Shown here: positions 1 to 4,612 of the stretch, in pieces
Layout of the letters: every line of letters begins with the position of its first letter
Position numbering within the stretch: the first letter of the stretch is position 1
Assembly (NCBI GenBank): GCA_945916025.1
Contig: CAMEGD010000092.1
Span: forward strand, 1-5,076
Length of the DNA stretch: 5,076 bases
DNA from: an uncultured Clostridia bacterium
Lineage (GTDB): Bacteria; Bacillota; Clostridia; Tissierellales; Peptoniphilaceae
Reading direction: 5' to 3'
Notes under the pieces: generated by a model
The model's database searches: none
The model's input: the letters and a program-made list of their open reading frames with translations, nothing else
Told to the model about the DNA's origin: nothing
Position numbers and translations under genes: made by a program

Positions 1-1158
1 AACGAAATCAGAAGGATCCTTGAAGATAACCATGGAGAATTTATTGAGATTATTCCTAAAATAGAAAACCAAGAGGGAATTGACAATATAGACGATATTA
101 TTAGGGCATCAGATGGCCTTATGGTTGCTAGGGGAGACCTAGGGGTAGAAGTACCACCACAAGAAATCCCACTAGTACAAAAGGACCTTATTAAAAAGTG
201 CTATTTAGCAGGAAAACCAGTAATTACAGCTACCCAAATGCTAGACTCTATGATTAGAAATCCTAGACCTACAAGGGCAGAGGTAACAGACGTAGCCAAT
301 GCTATAATTGATGGAACTAGTGCAATTATGTTGTCAGGAGAAACTGCAGCAGGAAAGTATCCGCTAGAAGCTGTAGAAATGATGACTAAAATAGCAAGGA
401 GAATAGAAAGGTCTTTAGACTATAACGATATGTTAAATACTAGTGTTTCTTTACTTGAAAACACTACAACTAACTCCATATCTAAATCAGCTACAGTAGT
501 AGCAAGGGATCTTGGAGCATCAGCAATAGTTGCATCTACAAATACAGGATCAACAGCTAGAGCCCTATCTAAGTTTAGACCAAAGACTAAAATTTTGGCA
601 GTAACACCTAACGAAAGAACTAGAAGAAGACTAGCCCTCTCTTGGGGAGTAGAATCAATCCTAGTTCCAAAATATGAAAACACTGATGAACTTATAAATA
701 ATTCCCTAGAAGTAGCAGTAGAAAAGGGTAACTTAAATGAGGGAGACCTTGTTGTAATGACAGCTGGAGTACCAGTAGGACTTACAGGGGCAACTAACCT
801 TATAAAGGTTCAAACAATAGCTACAGTTTTATTAAAGGGAACTGGTGTAGGTAAGAAATCTGGAATGGGTAGAGTTGTAGTAGGTTCATCAGAAGAAGAA
901 CTTCTTTCTAAATTTGAAGTTGGAGATATCCTAGTATGTAAATATACAGACAAGGACATGGTAAAATTCATGGAAGATGCTTCAGCTCTTATAATAGAAG
1001 AAGGTGGATTTACTTCCCATGGAGCTATAGTAGGACTAAACCTAGACGTTCCTACAATAATAGGAGCAAGTGGAGCAACTAAGGTTCTAAAGGACGGAGA
1101 CATAGTAACAGTAGATGCAGAAGCAGGAAGTGTCTACAAAGGTAGAGCAAGAATTTAA
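1..1158 (+). CDS. pyk: Pyruvate kinase, 5'-truncated by the window edge, with C-terminal PEP-utilizer domain
   Basis: Catalyses the last step of glycolysis in the cytosol: phosphoenolpyruvate + ADP to pyruvate + ATP. The reading frame is open from base 1, so 385 residues are visible. About 200 N-terminal residues are missing, judged from the position of the active-site lysine in the family. Visible marks are PKIENQEG (residues 19-26: catalytic Lys20, metal ligand Glu22), SDGLMVARGDLG (37-48: metal ligand Asp38), ITATQMLDSM (75-84) and LSGETAAGKYP. The pyruvate kinase C-terminal domain follows (about 115-275). The last roughly 85 residues form a PEP-utilizer (PPDK-like swivelling) domain with TSHGAIVG at 338-345 (His340), the extra domain typical of Bacillus and clostridial enzymes. 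ATG at base 121 is internal, not the start. A terminator follows the stop. The upstream neighbour is often pfkA in this group but is outside the window. Confidence 0.97.
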   Translation, partial: NEIRRILEDNHGEFIEIIPKIENQEGIDNIDDIIRASDGLMVARGDLGVEVPPQEIPLVQKDLIKKCYLAGKPVITATQMLDSMIRNPRPTRAEVTDVANAIIDGTSAIMLSGETAAGKYPLEAVEMMTKIARRIERSLDYNDMLNTSVSLLENTTTNSISKSATVVARDLGASAIVASTNTGSTARALSKFRPKTKILAVTPNERTRRRLALSWGVESILVPKYENTDELINNSLEVAVEKGNLNEGDLVVMTAGVPVGLTGATNLIKVQTIATVLLKGTGVGKKSGMGRVVVGSSEEELLSKFEVGDILVCKYTDKDMVKFMEDASALIIEEGGFTSHGAIVGLNLDVPTIIGASGATKVLKDGDIVTVDAEAGSVYKGRARI

Positions 1159-1168
1159 GATTGAGATT

Positions 1169-1193
1169 AAAGGCTGGATTTATCCAGTCTTTT
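1169..1193 (+). terminator. Intrinsic terminator of pyk
   Basis: Starting 10 bases after the pyk stop codon, AGGCTGGA (1171-1178) pairs with TCCAGTCT (1183-1190) across a TTTA loop; one of the eight pairs is G-U. A-U pairs extend the base and the 3' side runs into a short T tract (1190-1193). The U tract is short, so termination may be partial. It separates pyk from the two small genes downstream. Confidence 0.8.
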
Positions 1194-1227
1194 GTAAACT
1201 CTATGTAACTATTTATGATGAAAAATT

Positions 1228-1255
1228 TGATATGATTAAATAAATGAAATATTAT
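1228..1255 (+). promoter_or_regulatory. Candidate promoter for the two small paralogous genes
   Basis: Two registers are possible. An extended -10 (TGA followed by TATGAT, 1228-1236) has a poor -35 but would start transcription near 1243, leaving the ribosome site GAGGTGA (1256-1262) in the mRNA. Alternatively TTGATA (1227-1232), a 17-base spacer and TATTAT (1250-1255) score better as hexamers. They would start transcription near 1262, almost at the start codon, giving a leaderless message. The first fits the presence of a ribosome site better. Confidence 0.4.
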
Positions 1256-1265
1256 GAGGTGAACT

Positions 1266-1631
1266 ATGGCAAAATTCGGCAGGAACTTTAAGGGTAACTT
1301 TGAAGAAACGCGTTCATTTTTAAATGATTTAGTACTAAACACCTACTCAACTTCTTCTAAAGAAGAAGAAATTATAAAGGAGTTTGATCAAGTAAAACAT
1401 TGGTTTTCTGTCTATGAAATTTACTCAATAATAGGGTCCAATAGACTGAGTATATCCATCTCCTTATTTGAATACAAGGGTGAAATTTCCCTTGATATTG
1501 TTGGCTCTGGCGGCTCTCAAGCTATATTTTTTAAGATAAACACTTGGGGTGAAGAAAATGCCGTTGGTAACCTTATTTATTACATAGACAAGTATATTGG
1601 AGACTTATATAGGGACAAGTCCATGGAATAG
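1266..1631 (+). CDS. Small conserved protein, probable DUF6054 family (first of a tandem pair)
   Basis: 121 aa, function unknown. I recognise the overall pattern as DUF6054-like from memory, with moderate confidence only. Visible features are FKGNF at 8-12, SVYEIYS at 48-54, NR at 59-60, SGGSQA at 81-86 and KINTWGEE at 90-97, followed by an amphipathic C-terminal helix. There is no signal peptide or membrane segment, so it is probably a small cytosolic alpha/beta domain. The start ATG is preceded by GAGGTGA (1256-1262), a good match to the 16S rRNA tail. The next gene is its paralogue and begins 29 bases downstream, with no terminator between, so the two are probably co-transcribed. Tandem or multiple copies suggest dosage or hetero-oligomer formation, but nothing in the sequence shows a ligand or catalytic centre. 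Confidence 0.85.
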   Translation: MAKFGRNFKGNFEETRSFLNDLVLNTYSTSSKEEEIIKEFDQVKHWFSVYEIYSIIGSNRLSISISLFEYKGEISLDIVGSGGSQAIFFKINTWGEENAVGNLIYYIDKYIGDLYRDKSME

Positions 1632-1660
1632 GAATTTGACTTTAGATTAAGGAGTAAATT

Positions 1661-2005
1661 ATGGCAATATATAAAAAAACATTTAAGGGAGATTTTTATA
1701 AGACAAAAAATTATATAGATGACCTAATAATGAAGTCTTACAAGACAGCTCGTTTAGAAGATAGTGTTGTAAAGACTAATAACGAAACTAGGGTTTGGTA
1801 TTCAGTTTATGAAATCTATTCATTTTGGGCAAATAATAGGTTTACACTTTCACTTCTCCTTATGGACCAGGAAGAAGATATTTATCTAAACATGACAACT
1901 TCAGGAGCATCTGGTCTAATCTATTCTAAAATAGATACCTATTCTGAAGATAAGGTCCTAGAAAATTTAGCCTTAAAAATCAATGAACATATTAAAGAAA
2001 AATGA
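1661..2005 (+). CDS. Small conserved protein, probable DUF6054 family (second of the pair)
   Basis: 114 aa, function unknown, homologous to the preceding gene product. Residues 1-96 align without a gap. I count 35 identities by eye, including FKG (8-10), W46, SVYEIYS (48-54), NR (59-60), SG.S (81-84) and KI.T..E (90-96). The identities gather in the same motifs, so these are probably the structural core, while the C-terminal tails differ. Start ATG is supported by AAGGAG (1649-1654), 6 bases upstream. There is no signal peptide or membrane span. No clear terminator follows; the next promoter begins only 7 bases after the stop codon. The divergence between the copies argues for an old duplication rather than a recent one. 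Confidence 0.85.
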   Translation: MAIYKKTFKGDFYKTKNYIDDLIMKSYKTARLEDSVVKTNNETRVWYSVYEIYSFWANNRFTLSLLLMDQEEDIYLNMTTSGASGLIYSKIDTYSEDKVLENLALKINEHIKEK

Positions 2006-2007
2006 TG

Positions 2008-2022
2008 AATTTTGACAAAATT
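2008..2022. repeat. Inverted repeat over the -35 element, possible operator
   Basis: AATTTTG, one central A, then CAAAATT: perfect 7-base arms. The -35 consensus TTGACA supplies part of the symmetry by itself and the rest is A/T, so this may be chance. If real, a bound repressor would block the promoter directly. Confidence 0.25.
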
Positions 2023-2040
2023 ATAAGGCTCTGCTATAAT
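2012..2040 (+). promoter_or_regulatory. Perfect-consensus sigma-A promoter for the RNA/leader upstream of the YitT gene
   Basis: TTGACA (2012-2017), exactly 17 bases of spacer, TATAAT (2035-2040), plus the extended -10 dinucleotide TG at 2032-2033. The predicted transcription start is about 2046-2048. This is the strongest promoter in the window and no other good promoter is seen between it and the YitT start. A 15-base inverted repeat, AATTTTG-A-CAAAATT (2008-2022), is centred on the -35 element. Confidence 0.9.
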
Positions 2041-2046
2041 ATATAC

Positions 2047-2275
2047 GATTTAAGTATTTTAAGGTGGTTACCGAGAAAGACTTGGTAGTTTTTATCTGAT
2101 GCCTAAATAGCGATCAAGAGCCCTATAGATGCCTGATGTGGGATTATAAAAGGCTAAAAAGTTGTTAAGAAGCTCAGAGTTTTTACAAGAAAAAATCAGC
2201 AAATAAAAAAGCATCAACACCATCATTAGATTGCAAAGTACGAAGGACTTTCCTTACGACCAGCAGTCTTTTTTT
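2047..2275 (+). ncRNA. Candidate structured RNA (small RNA or regulatory leader), family not identified
   Basis: This fills most of the 323-base gene-free stretch and holds no ORF with a ribosome site. It starts just after the perfect promoter. Pairings seen by eye: hairpin TACCGAG (2069-2075) with CTTGGTA (2081-2087), loop AAAGA; GGTG (2063-2066) with CACC (2218-2221); TGATGC (2097-2102) with GCATCA (2211-2216). Together they form a plausible junction that brings the two ends of the RNA together. Within the core, CTGAT (2133-2137) can pair with ATCAG (2195-2199), and TAAAAA (2155-2160) with TTTTTA (2180-2185). GATGCCT occurs twice (2098-2104 and 2128-2134). A U7 tract at 2269-2275 may end the RNA. 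I checked from memory against TPP, FMN, SAM, lysine, purine, M-box, yybP-ykoY, ydaO, THF, glycine, T-box, 6S, SRP and RNase P signatures and found no convincing match. It could be an independent RNA such as a divergent 6S or raiA-type RNA, or a cis-acting leader of the YitT gene. Confidence 0.45.
2069..2093 (+). terminator. Hairpin followed by U5 near the RNA 5' end, possible early terminator
   Basis: A 7-bp stem, TACCGAG (2069-2075) with CTTGGTA (2081-2087), with one G-U pair and a 5-base loop, is followed one base later by TTTTT (2089-2093). It lies about 22 bases into the predicted transcript. It may be an early attenuator or simply the first hairpin of the structured RNA; the weak U tract favours the latter. 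Confidence 0.25.
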
Positions 2276-2283
2276 GGTCGTAA
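2238..2283 (+). promoter_or_regulatory. Overlapping, mutually exclusive hairpins around a U7 tract (attenuator-like)
   Basis: Three pairings compete. (a) AAGGA (2243-2247) with TCCTT (2251-2255), extended by CG/CG and GT/AC beyond single-base bulges (2238-2260). (b) GGACT (2245-2249) with AGTCT (2265-2269), running straight into the T tract 2269-2275, in terminator form. (c) TTACGACCA (2254-2262) with TGGTCGTAA (2275-2283), a 9-bp stem whose loop holds most of the U tract. Formation of (c) excludes the full forms of (a) and (b), so it could act as an antiterminator. The arrangement is seen directly; regulatory use is inferred. If no switching occurs, (b) may simply be a weak terminator of the upstream RNA. 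Confidence 0.4.
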
Positions 2284-2288
2284 AAATG

Positions 2289-2320
2289 TCCTTGTTACTT
2301 TATTGAAGATGACAAGGAGG
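2289..2320 (+). promoter_or_regulatory. Shine-Dalgarno of the YitT gene with a sequestering hairpin
   Basis: The ribosome site AAGGAGG (2314-2320) sits 8 bases before ATG 2329 and fixes that start. TCCTTGT (2289-2295) pairs perfectly with ACAAGGA (2312-2318), a 7-bp stem with a 16-base loop that would hide most of the ribosome site. This suggests translation of the YitT gene is controlled, possibly by the RNA structure upstream. Confidence 0.5.
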
Positions 2321-2328
2321 TTGAAAAA

Positions 2329-2967
2329 ATGCTAAATCAAAAGCTGAAATGGTTGAATTTAACTAAGAGGGAACTTTTAAGTATAAGTCTAGGAGCCTTT
2401 ATTATGGCTTTCACCCTAGTAAATGTCCATGTACCAGCAAGAATCACAGAAGGTGGAGTCCTAGGTTTAAGCCTAATAGGATACAGGGTCTTTAATATTA
2501 ACCCTTCCATTGTTAACCCAATATTAGATATTTCTTTTATTCTTTTAGGGTTTTCTTTTTTTGGGAGGACTTTCTTAAAAAAGACTGCAGTGGCTTCTAT
2601 TATTTTTGCCCTATTCTTAAGAGTAATGAGTGACTTTGGACCAATTCTTCCAAACCTATACGACTTTCCAATATTGGCAGCCGTAGTAGGGGGAATTGGA
2701 ATAGGACTTGGATGCGGACTAGTAATTTCTCAAGGAGGAGCTTGTGGAGGAGATGACTCCCTAGCCCTTATTATATCTAAGAAAACTGGAATGAATGTTT
2801 GTTATTCTTACTTAATTTCAGACCTAGTAGTCCTAGTACTATCCTTAGTGTATATTCCTTTTAGTAGAATTATCTTTTCTTTAATTACAACTACTGTATC
2901 ATCAATTTTAGTAGGACAATTTGAAATTCAATTAAAGGCACCACATACTGAAAAAGTATCTGGTTAA
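2329..2967 (+). CDS. YitT-family membrane protein, short form without DUF2179
   Basis: 212 aa integral membrane protein of the YitT family (DUF161). Its transport function in the cell membrane is unknown; family members are suspected permeases. Five to six hydrophobic segments are visible, roughly residues 13-32, 62-79, 86-99, 114-134, 160-176 and 180-196. Family marks are EGGVLGLSL (41-49) after the first span and GGACGGDDSLALI (136-148), the counterpart of the GGSTGGTD-type motif in other YitT proteins. Typical YitT proteins run to about 280-290 aa with a cytosolic DUF2179 domain; here the protein ends soon after the last span with a short polar tail, so that domain is absent. A terminator right after the stop argues this is the natural end, not a frameshift. 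The start is fixed by AAGGAGG at 2314-2320. The gene appears monocistronic, behind the structured leader. Confidence 0.88.
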   Translation: MLNQKLKWLNLTKRELLSISLGAFIMAFTLVNVHVPARITEGGVLGLSLIGYRVFNINPSIVNPILDISFILLGFSFFGRTFLKKTAVASIIFALFLRVMSDFGPILPNLYDFPILAAVVGGIGIGLGCGLVISQGGACGGDDSLALIISKKTGMNVCYSYLISDLVVLVLSLVYIPFSRIIFSLITTTVSSILVGQFEIQLKAPHTEKVSG

Positions 2968-2975
2968 ATAAACTT

Positions 2976-2998
2976 GCACCCTTAGTGGGTGCTTTTTT
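2976..2998 (+). terminator. Intrinsic terminator after the YitT gene
   Basis: A perfect 6-bp GC-rich stem, GCACCC (2976-2981) with GGGTGC (2987-2992), and a 5-base loop, followed immediately by T6 (2993-2998). It starts 8 bases after the stop codon and separates this gene from the DUF1538 operon. Confidence 0.93.
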
Positions 2999-3010
2999 AT
3001 TGCAAATACA

Positions 3011-3059
3011 AGGTTATCGGCTACTCTCTCCGCAGGTAATCATTGTAAGCTTTTAACCT
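3011..3059. other. Dyad element of unknown role between terminator and next promoter
   Basis: AGGTTA (3011-3016) pairs with TAACCT (3054-3059). Inside it, GCTAC (3020-3024) pairs with GTAAGC (3045-3050) with one bulged A, around a 20-base loop. It lies upstream of the predicted promoter of the DUF1538 gene, so it would be transcribed only by read-through or from an unseen promoter. It could be a remnant structured RNA or a protein-binding dyad. I could not identify it. Confidence 0.3.
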
Positions 3060-3072
3060 AAGGGCATATTTA

Positions 3073-3101
3073 TGGATAAAATATCTTTAATTGGATATAA
3101 T
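3073..3101 (+). promoter_or_regulatory. Probable promoter of the DUF1538 / P-II-like operon
   Basis: TATAAT (3096-3101) is a perfect -10. TGGATA (3073-3078) matches four of six -35 positions with a 17-base spacer. Transcription would start near 3108, giving a leader of about 29 bases that contains AGGAGG (3124-3129). Confidence 0.6.
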
Positions 3102-3136
3102 TAATATATAAAAATTTTTATTCAGGAGGTAGACAA

Positions 3137-4612
3137 TTGATTTTAGAAAAATTTAAAGAAGTCCTATCTACCGTTCTTCCAATATCTATCTTGGTACTAA
3201 TTTTAAACTTCACCTTGGTACCAATTGAAGAGGATGCACTTATTCGCTTTCTTATTGGAGGGGTTTTTATTGTCATAGGACTTGCGATTTTTCTACTAGG
3301 GGTAGACGTGGGGATTACGCCTATTGGAGAAAGTATGGGATCTAGTATTGTAAAGTCTAACAAGGTTTTAGTTGTATTTTTTGTTTCCTTGATGTTGGGC
3401 TTTGTAATTTCAGTTGCCGAACCAGATTTACACATTTTAGCTAATCAAGTTGAGTTAGTTACGGGATCTATTGTTTCAAAAAATTTATTAGTTGTATTTG
3501 TTTCTATTGGGGTAGCTATATTAGTTGCCGTGGGATTACTTAGGATTGTTTATTCAATTTCCTTAAATGTAGTTTTACTAATAGTTTATTTTCTAATTTT
3601 TGCCCTGGCAATTTTTGTAGATACTTTTTATTTGTCAGTTGCCTTTGATGCTTCTGGCTCAACTACAGGAGCCTTGACAGTGCCTTTTATTTTGGCCTTA
3701 GCAGCGGGCGCTTCAGCTATGAATAAGGATTCTCAAACTTCAGAAATTGACAGTTTTGGACTTGTTGGCATAGCTTCAGCAGGGGCAATTTTAGGAGTTT
3801 TGTTTTTGAGTTTATTTTCTAGTGGAGAATTGAGTGGTATTTCTCAAGGTAGCGAAGTTGCTAAGGTTGGGATTCTCAGACCCTTTGTAGACCAAATTCC
3901 CCATCTCATCTTTGAAACATTTATAGCCCTTCTTCCAATTACTCTTATTTATATAGTCGCAAATAAGCTCTATTTTAAGCAAAGTAGAAAAAGGACAAAT
4001 AGGATTTATTTTGGGATATTTTTAGGTTTTATTGGCTTAATTATATTCTTGGCTGGAGTAAATGCAGGATTTATGGATGTGGGTAGGTACATAGGAGAGT
4101 ATTTAGGACAAAATTCTTCTTCCCTTGCAATAGTATTTATTGCATTCTTACTAGGGGTCCTTACTATTTTAGCTGAACCTGCAGTTCACGTCTTAACAAA
4201 CCAAATTAGGGATGTTACTGCAGGTTATGTAAAAAAAACCACTGTCTTATTTACCTTGGCTATTGGTGTTGGTATTGCAGTTGCCCTTTCTATCATAAAG
4301 ATATTAATACCTGGAATGATGCTTTGGCATGTCTTACTACCAGGCTACATTATTGCCTTTATTTTAACCTTTAAGGTTCCTAGCTTATTTGTTGGGATAG
4401 CCTTTGACTCTGGTGGGGTAGCTTCTGGGCCTATGACTGCAACTTTTATACTTGCCTATGCCCAAGGGGTAGCAAGTGCAACTCCTACAGCTGATTTATT
4501 AAACGACGGCTTTGGAACTATTGCTATGGTGGCCATGACTCCGCTAATTGCACTTCAACTTTTAGGTCTTATTTATAGTAAAAAGAAAATAGAGGAGGGA
4601 ACTGATGGTTGA
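3137..4612 (+). CDS. DUF1538-family internally duplicated membrane protein (putative transporter), TTG start
   Basis: 491 aa polytopic membrane protein that I recognise as DUF1538, a family of unknown function probably acting as a transporter or channel in the cell membrane. About 14 hydrophobic segments are visible, seven per half. The halves are repeats offset by about 252 residues: AEPDLHILANQ (94-104) matches AEPAVHVLTNQ (346-356), VAFDASGSTTG (168-178) matches IAFDSGGVASG (421-431), and DSFG (205-208) matches DGFG (457-460). The conserved Glu-Pro and Phe-Asp-x-x-Gly motifs within spans are good candidates for a substrate path. A basic loop (KQSRKRTNR, 281-289) joins the halves and is likely cytosolic. 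The start is TTG, 7 bases after AGGAGG (3124-3129); no better ATG exists near the first span. The last 8 bases overlap the following P-II-like gene, indicating translational coupling. Confidence 0.92.
   Translation: MILEKFKEVLSTVLPISILVLILNFTLVPIEEDALIRFLIGGVFIVIGLAIFLLGVDVGITPIGESMGSSIVKSNKVLVVFFVSLMLGFVISVAEPDLHILANQVELVTGSIVSKNLLVVFVSIGVAILVAVGLLRIVYSISLNVVLLIVYFLIFALAIFVDTFYLSVAFDASGSTTGALTVPFILALAAGASAMNKDSQTSEIDSFGLVGIASAGAILGVLFLSLFSSGELSGISQGSEVAKVGILRPFVDQIPHLIFETFIALLPITLIYIVANKLYFKQSRKRTNRIYFGIFLGFIGLIIFLAGVNAGFMDVGRYIGEYLGQNSSSLAIVFIAFLLGVLTILAEPAVHVLTNQIRDVTAGYVKKTTVLFTLAIGVGIAVALSIIKILIPGMMLWHVLLPGYIIAFILTFKVPSLFVGIAFDSGGVASGPMTATFILAYAQGVASATPTADLLNDGFGTIAMVAMTPLIALQLLGLIYSKKKIEEGTDG

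Noticed and set aside
420..1342. Minus-strand open frames opposite pyk and its 3' flank (420-683, 810-1103, 1079-1342)
   Set aside because: They are antisense to a well-supported pyruvate kinase gene (the last also runs into the first small gene), lack convincing ribosome sites and resemble no protein I know.
1338..1358. Any CRISPR array, insertion sequence, tRNA or rRNA in the window
   Set aside because: No regularly spaced repeats, transposase-like frames, terminal inverted repeats or tRNA/rRNA signatures were seen anywhere; repeated short GAAGAA strings here are coding.
2059..2093. T-box-like string (AAGGTGGTTACCGAG) followed by a hairpin and T5
   Set aside because: It resembles the T-box consensus but has an inserted T and no room for a Stem I or specifier loop: the predicted transcription start is only about 15 bases upstream. 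The following gene is not a typical T-box target.
2047..2275. 6S RNA as the identity of the transcript
   Set aside because: Length and strong promoter fit, but I could not build the long closing stem with a central bubble; the pairings found suggest a junction instead. A covariance-model search would settle it.
2286..2306. Short reading frame of six codons (ATG 2286, stop TGA) as a leader peptide
   Set aside because: No ribosome binding site in front of it and no run of regulatory codons; it lies within the hairpin that covers the Shine-Dalgarno site.
3018..3050. Resemblance of GGTAATCATTG and, on the minus strand, GGAGAGAGTAG to parts of the THF riboswitch
   Set aside because: The two fragments are on opposite strands and the rest of the conserved core is missing, so this is probably chance.
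3118..3435. Minus-strand open frame opposite the start of the DUF1538 gene
   Set aside because: Composition is a Thr/Ile/Lys-rich antisense shadow of membrane-spanning codons, and it covers the promoter-proximal leader and ribosome site of the real gene.
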